A stretch of 64,000 nucleotides of DNA from Amaranthus tricolor (Eukaryota > Streptophyta > Magnoliopsida > Caryophyllales > Amaranthaceae): assembly GCF_026212465.1 (NCBI RefSeq), contig NC_080047.1:34912057-34976056 (forward strand). Reading direction: 5' to 3'. Under the pieces are notes generated by a model. That model saw only the letters and a list, made by a program, of their open reading frames with translations, was not told where the DNA came from and did not search any database. How positions within the stretch are numbered: position 1 is the first letter of the stretch; every line of letters starts with the position of its first letter. Shown in pieces: positions 11,526 through 23,264 of this stretch. The position numbers and the translations under genes are program-made.

Positions 11526-13000
11526 TGAAAGTTAATAGAAGGTTGAATACTCTCTAGAGGGCGGGTGAATAGAGAGTTTTGGCTTTTTAAACTTTTCTGG
11601 CAGTTTTTCTCAAGAGTTTGAGGAGTCTGTCAAAACTATCTTCTGGAACAGCTTTGAGCCAATTCGTAAACACTAATCGTATGTGCGGAAAATAAACTTT
11701 AAAGAATAACACACGATATGTTAACGAGGTTCGGTTCTAACTAACCTACTCCCCGCCTATGGGTTCTCTTTCAACTCGTAGGATTTCAACGCCTTTTATT
11801 AATCCGACTTTAATACAAACAAGAAGATCTCACTATCTCCTCTCACCACGTTCTTCCCCTTGAAGAACCGTATTACAAGTCTCTTTAATAAAAGCAAAAT
11901 CCCAAATCTCACAATAGAGATTCACAAGTTGAACACTTTGAAAAGTATTCTTGATTAGGCGTATTAAACTTAATCTAACTCTTTTTAAACTCTTAAGCCT
12001 ATTACAAATGTAAGAGTTAGATGAACTAAGAATTAAGAATTACGAATTACAAATTACAACTCTTAGAGAATTTCTAAATCAAGAGAGAAAGTTGTAAGAA
12101 GTGGTGTATCTTAGTTCTGGAATGAAGCCTCATATATATAGTGTTACGCCTCAACACATCTTCAAAAACAAGAAGGCTCCTATCCGTTGTTTTCTGTTGA
12201 CCTGGTCATTCAGCGCCTGTCTTCAAGATCTTGAGGTTATCTTCAAACTGACGTGTACTGACAGCTAAAAATAATTTCGTCATTGTGTTTGTAATTGTCC
12301 AATGCTATGCTGCCACGTTAGTACTCATACAAGATAATGAATGATAAGCACAAACCAGATTTATCAACATTTAATTAATCATTTAAATTAATTCCTATTT
12401 TTTAGCATTAATTCAAATCGTTATTTTCTATTTTTAGTATAAATTCAAATATTAACCTATTAATAGAAAACTCTAGATCTTGCATAATTATCAAATATAG
12501 CCGTGTACTATAATTAGTAAAACATATGTACCTTGTACTATATTTAATCATCAAATTAATTTTAACCACATATTTAAATTCAAGTTCAAAATATAAAATA
12601 TTTAAACGTTAAACAAAAACGTGTAATAAAATATTCAAACTTCATTTTAAATAATATCCAAGTTAATTTTAATGAACCTTGACCTATTAAAATATTTCAA
12701 ATATAATTACGAAACTAACCTGATTGTAAACATAATTATCTTCAAGATTTTGAAACATATTTCAGAACTTATAAAATCAACATTAAAATAAACTTAAGTT
12801 CTTTAAGTATATTCCATTGACTTCGAACTTAAATATATATAAATCACATGTATATCAAATATGATTTTAAACTTACTTAAACAATTAAATGTAATTACTT
12901 AATTTATTTGTTTAATCAATATGTGTTTTGAATTATCATCATTCAAGAGAATTAAGTCTTCAATCTCCCCTTATCATTATTTAAGAGAGTTGAGTCTTCA
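11526..13000 (-). repeat. 5' LTR of Sirevirus-like element
   Basis: 1475 bp, TG...CA, matching 2268-3742 with scattered single-base differences. It is followed by the target duplication ggggg and then resumption of the outer copia gag. The 69-codon ORF across its right boundary is an artefact of the junction. Confidence 0.93.
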
Positions 13001-13005
13001 GGGGG

Positions 13006-13647
13006 CTTGTAAGATCTTGGAGACAAAATACAGAGGTTCCGAAGAGGTAATTCTTTTTAAACTCCAATCATTATGGAGAGAATTTGATAATTTACTAATG
13101 GCAGCAAATGAAACAATACATTTTTTTTGACCGAGTCACTCATATAGTTTGTCAAATAAGATTAAATGGTGGTGAAATAGAAGATGAAAATGTGATTCGA
13201 AAAATATTAAGGAGTCTCTCACAAAAATATAACATTATTGCCACGACAATAGAAGAAGTAAACAAGAAAAATTTATCTCAATTAAGTATACCCGAACTAA
13301 TGAGATCAATACTTGCACATGAAGATAGATTAAAAAAAATTAACGAAGAACCACTAGAACAAGCTTTTCAAGCTAAATTAAAATTTTCTAATGGTGAAAA
13401 TAAAAATGGGCATTGTAAAAATTATGAAAAAGGACAAACATCAACTAATCGTTGCAAGGGAAGAGGAAGTTTTAAAAATCAAGGGAGTCAATTAAATAAT
13501 CAAACTGACTTTTATTGTAAATTATGTAAGAATACTAACCACAATACTAATGATTGTCGGTATAAATGTAAGAGGTGTAAAAAACAAAATCAAAAAAGAT
13601 TGTTGGTATTGACAAAAAGAAGAAGCAAACTATTCCGAAAACAATAA
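13006..13647 (+). pseudogene. Outer copia gag, 3' part
   Basis: Continues the gag cut at 2262: KILETKYRGSEEV, then LQSLWREFDNLLM, a frameshift near a T run at 13123-13130, and a long frame (VTHIVCQIRLNGGEIED...) of the Gag C-terminal half. A zinc-knuckle-like CX2CX4HX4C motif (CKLCKNTNHNTNDC) is followed by a Lys/Arg-rich tail. The frame is disrupted, so this is a remnant. Confidence 0.85.
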
Positions 13648-13649
13648 TT

Positions 13650-16600
13650 CCGGAGAACAAATATTTTACACTGGATTGAATGCACAAGAAAAAGTAAGTG
13701 ACATATGGTATATTGATATTGGTTGTTCAAATCACATGATTAGCAATAAAAATTATTTTGTCACTCTTGTCGAAAATGTTAAAACACACATCACACTTGG
13801 CGACAGTAAAAAAAGAAGATGTCGGCGGAAAAGGGACAATCGCCGTTAAAACAAAAAAATGGCTCATCAAAATTAATTCATGAAGTTTTCTATGTTCCCG
13901 GACTTGCACTGAATTTATTAAGTGTAAGCCAATTAATTAAAAAAAAGGATATATATGGTTAAACTTAAGAAAAACAAATTTCAAATTTATGATAAAAATA
14001 AGGGTCAGATAATAACAATTATCGAAATGGCTCCCAACAAAATATTCCCATTAAAAATGCCATTTGAAGAAAACTTGGCTTTAAGCTTAATAAATGATGA
14101 ATCCACCTTATGGCATTTGAGATTCGAGCATCTAAATTTTAACAGTCTTAAACTATTAAAACAAAAAGAAATGGTAACTGGACTACCATCAATAAAAAAT
14201 GAAAGAAAATTTTGCGAAGGCTGTATATATGGCAAGTGCACAGATAGCCATTTCCTACCGCATCTTGGAGGGCCAAGGCTCCTCTAGAGCCTGTTCATGC
14301 AGATATCTGGGTACCTACCAAGAATCTGTCTCTTGGTGGAAAAAGATATTTTCTTTTGTTCGTAGATGACTACTCCCGCATGATATGGGTATATTTCCTA
14401 GAGAAAAAATGAAAAGTTTTTTCCCACTTCATTCAATTCAAAGCCCTCACAGAAAATCAAAGTGGGCATTCTCTTAAGAATCTTAGAACAAATCGTGGCG
14501 GAGGATTTACAAGCAACAAATTCAACAGCTTCTATAAGAAGCATGGAATTAAAAGAGAACTTACAGCAAGGTGTACACCTTAACAAAATGGTGTCGCAGA
14601 AAGGAAAAACCGCACTATAGCAGAGATGGCCCGCAATTTGATGCAGGGTAAACATCTGCTCAAACGATACTGGCCGAAGCTGTTCCCACGACAGTATATA
14701 TCCTTAATAAATCTCCCACAAAAGAAGTTAAGGATTTAACACCATATGAATTTTAGCACAAGAGAAAAGCCAAGAGTAGAGCACCTCAAAGTGTTCGGAT
14801 GCATAGCTTTTGCCCACATCCTGAAGGAGAATCTGAAAAAGCTCGATGAGAAGAGAGAAAAATGCATATTCATTGGATACAGTCACGAAACAAAAGGATA
14901 TCGCCTCTACAAGCCTGAATCTAAAGAATTAATCATCTCTAGAGACGTAATTTTCGACGAAGCAGCCGAATGGACGTGGAAAGAAAAAGAAATTGAAGCT
15001 CGCGAAAAAGATACTCTCTCAAGAGATCCAAGTGAGGAAGACGGAGCAGACTAACCAACAAACCCATCATCTCCGAGTCCAAGCACACTTGGAAGTACAA
15101 GATCATCCCCAAGCTTAAGAAGCCAAACATCACGTTCAACTCCACAACATCAAGAAGCCCGATGATCAACACGCGATCGGCAACCGCCATCATGGCTACA
15201 AGATTACCATTGTGACCAATCAATGATGGCTCTCTTCTCTAGTGAGCCACAAACATTTCAAGAAGTAGCACAAGAAGAAACATGGATTGAGGTTGTGAAC
15301 GAAGAAATCAAAATGATCGAGAAGAATCACACATGGGAACTTATAGACAAACCACAAGACAAGGAAGTCATCAGACTCAAGTAGGTCTACAAGGTGAAAC
15401 ATAACGATGATGGCTCCATCAACAAGTACAAAGCAAGGCTCGTAGCAAAGGGATATGCACAACAACCAGGAATCGACTTCAACGAAACATATGCACCAGT
15501 TGTCCACATGGAGACAATCAGAATAGTTCTGGCATTAGCATCACAACATCAGCTACCAATCTTTCAGCTCGATGTCAAATCAACATTTCTAAATGGAGAA
15601 ATCGAAGAAGAAGTGTACGTCGAGCAACCGCAGGGATACATCATCAAAGGCCAAGAAGACAAAGTATACCGCCTTCGAAAAGCTCCGTACGGACTCAAAC
15701 AAGCACCCCGAGCGCGGAACAGCAACATCGACAATTATCTTCTCCAGCATAGTTTCATCAAGAGTCCGAGTGAACCTTCACTATACATTAAAACACAAGG
15801 TAACAACTTTTTCATTGTATGCCTATACGTGGATGATCGAATCTATACAGGCACACGTCCAACGATGATCGAAGAATTTAAAAAGGCTGTGATGAAGGAG
15901 TACGGGATGACAGACCTTGGTACAATGAAATACTTCCTTAGCATATAAATCAAACAAAGCCCAGGAAAAATATTTCTATCACAAGAGAAATATGCAGAAG
16001 ACTTGCTCAATAAATTCAACATGGGTGAATGTAAACCGCTGGCTACACCAATGGCAATCAATGAGAAGTTATCAAAGTACGATGGCAAACCAAAAGTCGA
16101 CGGAGCAATGTATCAAAGCTTGGTCGGCTCTCTCATTTATCTCACACATACAAGACCAGATATAGTCAACGCTATCAGCATCGTATCCAGGTTCATGAGT
16201 GAACCGAACAAGGATCATCTAACAACAACAAAGAGGATTCTCAGATACATTAAGGGAACGAAAAGCTATGGGATCATGTACGAAACTGAAAAAGACTTCA
16301 AGCTCACAAGATACAACGATAGCGATTGGGCTGGAAGCGTGGATGATAGAAAAAGTACAAGCGGGTACGTATTTTAGCTTGGAAACAAAGTGGTCTCATG
16401 TTCATAAAAAAACAGGCGATAATAGCTTTAATCATCAGCAGAAGCAGAGTGCAATGCAGCAACAAGTGCAGCATGTGAAGTAGTCTAGCTCAGAAGGATA
16501 TTAATCGATCTACAACATAAGCAAGAGACACCAACTACAATGTTCTGCGATAACATGTCAACAGTAGCAATGACGAAGAATCCAGTGTTTCATAGCAGAT

Positions 16601-16794
16601 CAAAACACATCGAGATACGACATCATTACATTCGTGAGTTAGTAGACAAGAAACAGATCGAACTACAATCCTGCAAGACATGAGAGCAACTCGCAGACAT
16701 TTTCAGAAAACCCATATCAACTGATAGATTTATTGAGTTCAGAAGACAACTCAAAGTTCAAGATTTTTCAGATTATTGGAAAGTGTTAAAATAA
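13650..16794 (+). pseudogene. Outer copia pol remnant
   Basis: Ordered remnants on the plus strand: a protease site decayed to Asp-Ile-Gly (DIWYIDIGCSNHM, ~13700), pre-integrase zinc site (LWHLRFEHLNF and FCEGCIYGK, ~14107-14235), integrase core (HADIWVPT, then QNGVAERKNRT, ~14295-14620), integrase C-terminal part (14746-15054), RT (15394-15948) with a preserved YVDD in CLYVDDRIYTG, thumb region (16003-16377) and RNase H ending 11 bp inside the 3' LTR. Stops and frameshifts occur in most domains. Copia lineage not assigned. Confidence 0.88.
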
Positions 16795-17076
16795 TCTAGA
16801 AAAATCTAGGATTTTAATTAAATATAAAAATATCTAAACTAAAGAATTAAAAAATAAAAATATCTAAGATAATATAATAGAAGATCCTAGTAAAAGTAAT
16901 TAAAAAATAAAAAATATCTAAGATATTTTAGTAAACTTGTAACCAAACTCATCAATATAAATAACCATTGATGTAATCAATTTTTGGCAATGAAGAAGAA
17001 TATCCATTCTACATATTCACTCATTTTCCTCTCTAAATAAATCAATTCACTATTTTACCATATAAATTTTCCTACA
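16784..17076 (+). repeat. 3' LTR of outer copia element
   Basis: 293 bp partner of 1579-1870, ending CCTACA and followed by the target duplication taaat. Confidence 0.93.
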
Positions 17077-17181
17077 TAAATAATTTGTTAGTATATTGAC
17101 AATTTGACCCCCCTTCCAACTCAAAATTCTGGCTTTGCCCCTTGTTGGGGGTCTATCAATATTTCATGATTGATTTGTGAT

Positions 17182-18764
17182 TAGGGGTGAATAAAGTTTG
17201 GCCAAAATCGTAAACCAAATCGAACCAAACTGTACTCTAAGTATTTGGTCTGGTTTATGGTCAAAATGGTCTAATCTGAATTTTTTTTAAATTACAGTTT
17301 TCTGTTCGATCTAGGTTTTGAAAATTGTTAGACCAGACGAGATCAGACCGTAAACCGTAATATTAAGGGACATAGGCTGGTAGGCCCAACTTTGAAATAA
17401 ACTTAGCTGGCCCGTTGTGATTTGTGAATGAAAAGTTTAAATGCATCAAACCCTAAATTCTAATTCAGTACCTCAACCTCAACTCAAGTCAAGAGACTTC
17501 AAGAGTCTCATCATCAATGGCGGCACTCTTTTGTAATATTCTACAGTTTTACTCTTATCAGTTTCTTTTCATCAACTATCTCAAGTTCTAATTTTCAAGA
17601 CAGATAGATTTTTTGTGTTTGGTTTAATTTTTTTTTTTTATTTAGTAGTATGGAGTTCTTTTTTTTTCTAATTTTTTTCATTTTTCGTTGATTTTCATCA
17701 ATAACTTTTTGTTGATTTTTTCATTTGTTTAGTCTATAGTTCTGTTAGGGTTTGCTACTCTCTTATTTATCGCTATGTAGGTCTTTATTTTTCGATTTTT
17801 TCATCAATAATCTTTTGTTCTTTATTTTTGGAATTTCAATACGTTGTTTAGTGTTTATAATTTCAGAATTTGTGGCGTACTGGTGTTTAGTGTATTGTGA
17901 TAATTATAATTTCAGAATTTTTGGCATTTATGTACATATATAAATGAGTATATTATTTAGTTATAGAAGTGCTTTAAAAAGAAAAAAACTATAGACAGCT
18001 CAGGACAGACTGATCCAGTCTGGTGTTTTAATGAATCTTTTTCCAAAATATTGTAATTTAGGAAAAATAATTCCCACTTTACGTCAAAGGAAAAAATAAT
18101 TTCCTATCTACTATCCCCGTCAGATAGATTTTATTTTTTTAAAAAATATTCAGAGCAAACCGCCATCCTAGATGGCGATTTGGTCTGTGATAGCGGTTTG
18201 CTTTATTCTATAATTTAAAAAAAGCAACAAAAATGCTGAAAATATGGGGCATAGGTTTCGGTCCCACAACCTCATAGGTGGTTTGCTTTGTATTTTGTGA
18301 TGAGGTAAATCTCAAAATTATAACACGAAGCACAAAGAATTATACTAAAGTAAACCGCCATCTCAGATGGCAATTTGATGTTTTTTTTATGAACCAACTA
18401 AAATCGCCACCTTAGATGGCGGTTTAGTAATATCGTTTTTTTTTAAGTACTGTTTTAAATAAAACGGTACAGGTAGCGTTTTATATTAGATGTTACACCA
18501 AAACCGTTGTTTTAAGTGGCGGTTCTAGCAAAAAAAAGGCAAAAAAAAAAATTTCTCTCAGGCAGTCCTACATGGACGGTAGATAGAAAATTATTTTTTC
18601 TTTTGACGTAAAGTGAGAATTATTTTTCTAAATTACAATATTTTAGGAAAAGATTATGTTTTAATTGGTCTGATTTGGTTTGAAAAATTTTTAGATCGGA
18701 ATTTGAGGTTAGGACTGATTTTTTTGTCAAATCAGATCAGAAGACCGGACTATGTGCACTTCTA
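17182..18764. mobile_element. hAT-like non-autonomous element containing a nested Mutator-like element
   Basis: Starts TAGGGGTGA and ends in the imperfect complement (..GCACTTCTA). It is flanked by 8 bp that match at 7 of 8 positions (tttgtgat 17174-17181, tttatgat 18765-18772). Both arms carry related GGTCTGGTTT / AGACCAGAC-type motifs in opposite orientation. No transposase ORF is visible. A leader-like stretch ends in a short Met-initiated frame at 17517 (MAALFCNILQ) that could be captured promoter or leader sequence. It is split at 18033 by a Mutator-like insertion. Confidence 0.6.
18033..18656. mobile_element. Mutator-like non-autonomous element with internal hairpin motifs
   Basis: The ~85 bp terminal inverted repeats (18034-18118 against 18571-18655) are nearly identical. 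The flanking 9 bp target duplication tgttttaat is exact (18024-18032 and 18657-18665), the length expected for Mutator-like elements. The interior has repeated short inverted repeats built on AACCGCCATC / GATGGCGGTTT, for example 18155-18201 and 18350-18426. No coding capacity. Confidence 0.85.
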
Positions 18765-18882
18765 TTTATGATTATTCATTTAGTTAAATAGAGAGTAGTT
18801 CATGATCAAAAAATGTTTTGATATATTTCAAACTATTCAAGAGTCTAATTGACGTAAAAAATTAAGATAAGTAGAAGTTTGA

Positions 18883-19128
18883 CGTCACAAATCATTGCTT
18901 GTCGATCAAGTTGATATAAAACTCAACGAAGCACGTCCAATAACTGAATTATCAGAAGCAGTGTGACAGTGGTTTATCCTCCATATCGCAACAAGGGCTA
19001 AGTGAGCAAGATGTTCATACCGCACAAGCATTGGATATTGCTAATATAATCATTGATATTGATAGTGCAAAGTTTGACTTAATCAATCATAGTCATCATT
19101 TGGTTTGGTCATTTGGGTATTTATTATA
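18883..19128 (+). pseudogene. Exon-like coding remnant, family not recognised
   Basis: A frame reading HKSLLVDQVDIKLNEARP..SEAV continues after a one-base shift near 18962 as SGLSSISQQGLSEQDVHT and then ALDIANIIIDIDSAKFDLI, to a stop at about 19126. The composition is that of a normal soluble protein in otherwise stop-rich AT sequence, which suggests a decayed or captured exon. I cannot name the family. It lies just outside the hAT-like element. Confidence 0.35.
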
Positions 19129-19589
19129 ATCCTTCTTGATAATCATAATAGTCTCATTTGACTTTTAACATTGTTTATTAATTGCTCTTTTTTTTGTATT
19201 TTATTCTTAACCTACAAGTTATAATATAAACAGGTAAGATCTTGTTTGATTCGTTTCAATGCAAAGATCATTATTATCAACTTTTGACAATTTTTAATTA
19301 TGCACTATTAGAAATAGTAATGATAAAATTATTAAATAAGCAAATATACATAGTCAAAATAAAATTAGAGAATTAGAAACCCTAAATGAGGCCCTTTTAT
19401 TTAATCACACTCAAATAAAGGTTGCAAGCAATCAAACACTTAACGCTACAACAATAATGAAGTTTAGAGAAAACCAAATTACCTTTCCTTTGAGATCTAT
19501 AACAATAACAATAAATAACTCCCAATCATAACATATACCAAAAAGAATGTAAATGCCAAATGTTTTCATTCTAAATCACTTGACATTTA

Positions 19590-20436
19590 AATTAAGGGGT
19601 ATTCTATATGGTAGACAGGAAATTTTGCAAAATGTCTGTGGTAATTAATCTTAAAAAAAATCCACAAAATAACATTGTATTTTTGAAATTTAAGCTGCCC
19701 TAACATTATGAATCAAAATCGTTTGATTTTTCGTTATTTTAGGAAATTTCCTTTTTGCCCTTATCTTCTTCTTCATCCATCTTCTTCATCTTTATCCATC
19801 TTCTTCCTTCCATGTTAATCAAGTATGTTTGTGAAGTTTCAAAATGAATACTTGATTCTTTATATTTAACGTCTGTAGGCTGCTTCACTAAAATTTGTTC
19901 TTATTAATTCTTGCTATGTCAACAGTTAAATTAGATATTGTGGAATGGAGGCGTTTGAGCCTTTTGGACTTTCCATTCCAGCAATTTGTTTTCAAGGGTG
20001 GGTATGTCGGTCATTGGAATTGGATATATTACCAACAAAAGTCTTTTGTATACCTTCTGAATCTTCTGTTTAGTTTCACATGTTTATATTCGATTACCTT
20101 GTCCTTCAGAACTTAGAACAGATGCAAAATACTCGAATACCTTCATAAATTAACAGTCAGGACAACCAAGGTTAAAAAAAAGCACACCATACTTGATTAA
20201 CATTATCATATAAATCATAAAACCTTAAATTTCTAGTTTAAATGAAATAAAATAGAGGCAAGAAAAAGATGGATGAGGAAGAAGACAAGGGTAAAAGAAA
20301 ATTTCCCAAGATAACAAAAAATCAAACGTTTTTTGGTTCATAATGTTACAACTACTTGAATTCTAAAAGTACAATGCTATTTTGTGAAATTTTTTTTAAG
20401 ATTCGCTACCACTAGCCTTTTGCAAACCCTTAAATT
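19590..20436. mobile_element. Non-autonomous DNA element with long inverted ends
   Basis: 19607-19800 and 20275-20425 are inverted copies, including a shared stretch of C(T/C)TCATCCATCTT motifs and the AACATTATGAATCAAAA block. The left arm has about 25 extra bases near its outer end. No target duplication could be fixed, so the bounds are approximate. The small ORF at 19895-20116 lies in the loop and is not credible. Mutator-like affiliation is a guess. Confidence 0.55.
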
Positions 20437-20863
20437 AATTAAACCGAGTAACTTCATTTTTGAAATCATAATATATATTAAAAAGATTGTAAAATGTCAA
20501 TTGTCTTCGTTCTAAGATTATTTTTTGATAATAGCTTATATGGCAAATAAAGTAAATCTAAATGGATGACTAAAATTCACATAATCGTCGCAGAGAAAAA
20601 TCATTTAAACTAAATAAAGATACTTATCACCTTAGGTCAAATATGATTAATGGTGAGATTATAAGCTTCAAATTAGTTCTGTAACATTTAAGTTTAGCAC
20701 CGATGTTTAAGTATCTTTTGCATTTAAGAAAGAATTACATTATAACTGCAGTTGAAAGTTAGAAAACGACAAAGATAACATGATCAACCCAAAAAGATAT
20801 TATGCGTAGTCAAATTACGCAAATAAATAATGTTATATCACAATATCTTAACAATCATACAAT

Positions 20864-21612
20864 ACTATAAAAGAACTGAAAATTTTCACACGACGATTTT
20901 ATAGAATTTTGTCTAATAAAGCATTTTACAAGTAAAAATGTGATCATATGATATTCAAAAGATTTAATTACACCATATATCATACATCATATCATCATAT
21001 CATACAACACTATAAAAGAACTGAAAATTTTTACATTGGCAATTTTATAAAAATTGTGTTTAATAAAGCATTTTTACAAGTTAAAATGTGATTATATGAT
21101 ATTTAAAAGATTTAATTACACCATATATCATACATCATATCATCATATCATACAACACTATAAAAGAACTGAAAAATTCCACATGACGATTTTATAGAGT
21201 TTTACCTAATGGAGCATTTTTACAGGTTAAAATGTGATTATATGATATTCAAAAGATTTTATTACAACATAAATTATTATAAAAGAACTGAAAAATTCTA
21301 CATTGCGATTTTATAGAGTTTTGCCTAATAGAACATTTTTTATGTTAAAATATAATTATATGATATTCAAAAGATTTTATTTCATTAATTATGATTATAA
21401 ATATTATAGTTAAGTATTCAAAAACATTTTATTAGATCAAATCATACAACCATTCAATTATAAAATACTATAAAAGAACTAAAAATCATACAATACTATA
21501 AAAAGAACTGAAAAATTATAAATCGCGATTTTATAGAGTTTGCCAAATAAAGCATTTTTACAGGTTTAAATGTGATTGTGTGGTATTAAAAAGATTTATT
21601 ACATTAAATACG
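20864..21612. repeat. Diverged tandem array, unit about 145 bp
   Basis: Units open with ACTATAAAAGAACTGAAAA (starts at 20864, 21009, 21157, 21276, 21467 and 21495). They share CGATTTTATAGAGTTTT, AAAGCATTTTTACAGG and TGTGATTATATGATATTC blocks. The first two units are close to identical and the others are shortened or expanded. No coding potential. Confidence 0.8.
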
Positions 21613-22670
21613 ATTTTAACAAAAAACTAAATACAAATTAAGAGTGATGTGAAAATGAATTATATAATATAAAATATTCCTAATGTTGTAAGTAATTTGA
21701 AACGGAGAAAGTATTTCATATAGCTAAGCTCTGTCATATGTTTTAATTTTATTGAGAATGAGTGAATTATTTTTCTTTTTGGCAAATAAAAGCTTTTTTC
21801 ATTCACCAAAAAAACCAAAATAGCAAGGTAAGGAAAACTCAGCCTTACTTATTTGCATCAGTGTGAAAACAAGGCCCACCTTTTTTAAATGGTTTCCTCG
21901 ACTCACTCTTCATGTGCATATGAGAAAGGCGAGGCCAAAACCACCAATACAATAGTGTCAGCAAACATCCAAAAGCTATACAGAGCAACTATAATAGCTA
22001 TACATAACCAGCAAACAACACAACTGGGAAAGGATCAAAAACAAAATAAAGACAAATAACAAACAAACCCAACTGCAGCACATAAACCACAAAGGCAGCA
22101 GTATGATAAACAACCAACATAAAAAATGCACAGCAGTGTACAGGGCAACAAGACAATTGCACCTAGATTGGGTCCTGTCCCTCAAACTCACAATCTTGCA
22201 TGAATCACTCTCGTCTTTGGAGATAATATGTAGAATGCGGAAACACACACAATCCTCACCAAAATATACCCAAGAACACTCTTCTTGATTCTCAGGCCAG
22301 CCTCGTGGTCTCCCTCTTCAGGCTTCACTCACCCTTGGGTTGAATCCACGACCCTTCTCTAAGCTTCACTCGCTCTTATGGAAAGGTTACGCACTAGATT
22401 GTTCCTCAATTTAGTTTCTGAGATATCCTTCTCCTTTAATACGTTTTGACTGATTGAAGAACACACGCAAAATACTCAAGGAGATGAAGAGGACAATGAA
22501 GACGGATTGAAAATAAGGAAAAAAAAATCTGAATGAAAACTTGTATTGACGAAATCTGTCTTTTACATCAAGCCTATGCACCTATATATAGCTTTCTATC
22601 ATTACAACGGCTAGCTTGTACACGTATCTGACATCATCCTATTTTAAAACAGAAAAATCAGAAAAATTGG

Positions 22671-23264
22671 CTAAGTACTGGATAGCCTATTCAGCAGCTG
22701 GCGACTGGGGTACCTTGTACTGGTTCCTCCGGCTTCTGTAGTTATTGTCAGTAGGGTTCTAGGCCCTTGATGGTTAGGTCCATGTACCAAGATGCTATAT
22801 TTGCCTTGGTCACCCCTTAGAAGCTCGTGGTTAAGTCCCAGGTTACAGAGCAAGGTGGCCTGGTCATCAGGCTGTTGATCAGTGTCATTGCTCGAGTGTT
22901 TTGTGATCTTGCTCGACGGCTCGAGTGTATTCTGATGGCTTTTGCTTGAGTGTTCTGTTATCTTGCTCGATGGCTCGAATGTGTTCTGATGGCTTCTGCT
23001 CGAGTGTTCTGTCTTGCTCGATGGCTCGGATGCATTCTGATGGCTTTTGTTCAAGTGATGTTCTGGCTTGCTCGATGACTCGAATGTCTCTAGTTCCATC
23101 ATGTCTTGTTCTTGATCAGGAAGTGTACCCATAGAACAGTCAAGATGAGGATTTGAATTGCCTGAACCATGGTTTGACCATGATGCACATGGTTCAACAA
23201 CAACATGAAATAAGGCAGTAGCAATCAACATGAACAAAAAAATGATCCCAATAACAAACAACAC
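22671..23264 (-). CDS. Hypothetical 197-residue protein with N-terminal membrane segment and Ser-rich repeats
   Basis: Residues 1-24 are hydrophobic (MLFVIGIIFLFMLIATALF), as in a signal anchor. About residues 55-125 carry an 18-residue repeat of the TEHSSKSHQNTFEPSSKI type, three clear copies and one decayed copy, coded by 54 bp DNA repeats at 22891-23090. The C-terminal 60 residues are polar. I know no family with this arrangement. The repeat makes a long ORF easier to get by chance and no splice or expression evidence exists, so it may be part of a retroelement or not a gene. Confidence 0.3.
   Translation of the reverse strand: MLFVIGIIFLFMLIATALFHVVVEPCASWSNHGSGNSNPHLDCSMGTLPDQEQDMMELETFESSSKPEHHLNKSHQNASEPSSKTEHSSRSHQNTFEPSSKITEHSSKSHQNTLEPSSKITKHSSNDTDQQPDDQATLLCNLGLNHELLRGDQGKYSILVHGPNHQGPRTLLTITTEAGGTSTRYPSRQLLNRLSST
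22891..23090. repeat. 54 bp tandem repeat
   Basis: CTCGAGTGTT-type motifs recur at 22891, 22945, 22999 and about 23050, with GCTCGATGGCTCGAATG and TTCTGATGGCTT between them. The period is divisible by three and keeps the minus-strand frame open. Confidence 0.8.

Larger units (their letters stand above)
2268..13000 (-). mobile_element. Sirevirus-like Ty1/copia retrotransposon nested in the outer copia gag
   Basis: Complete 10.7 kb element on the minus strand: 1475 bp LTRs at both ends, target duplication ggggg (2263-2267 and 13001-13005), primer site at 11512-11523 and polypurine tract at 3743-3752. In transcription order it carries gag, protease-integrase-RT-RNase H and a separate ORF downstream of pol. 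Long LTRs, a Gag with two zinc knuckles plus coiled coil, and an extra ORF after pol are typical of the Sirevirus (SIRE/Maximus) lineage; the assignment is by family resemblance. The LTRs have equal length and few differences, so insertion was recent, yet pol already carries two nonsense codons and a frameshift. Confidence 0.93.
1579..17076 (+). mobile_element. Degenerate Ty1/copia retrotransposon (outer element of a nest)
   Basis: Two LTRs of 292 and 293 bp, both TG...CA, are flanked by the 5 bp target duplication taaat (1574-1578 and 17077-17081). A primer site complementary to initiator Met tRNA (TGGTATCAAGAGC, 1873-1885, one base off the usual motif) follows the left LTR. Gag, protease, integrase, RT and RNase H remnants lie in copia order on the plus strand. 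The element is split in gag by a complete younger retrotransposon at 2268-13000. The LTRs differ by about a dozen changes, so this insertion is older than the nested one. Confidence 0.93.

Noticed and set aside
20864..21612. CRISPR-like regular repeats
   Set aside because: Units are long, diverged and adjacent, with no unique spacers, in a plant nuclear context.
21699..21713. GAAACGGAGAAAGTA as the right end of a mariner-like element
   Set aside because: No matching left end was found upstream, so only the motif is noted.
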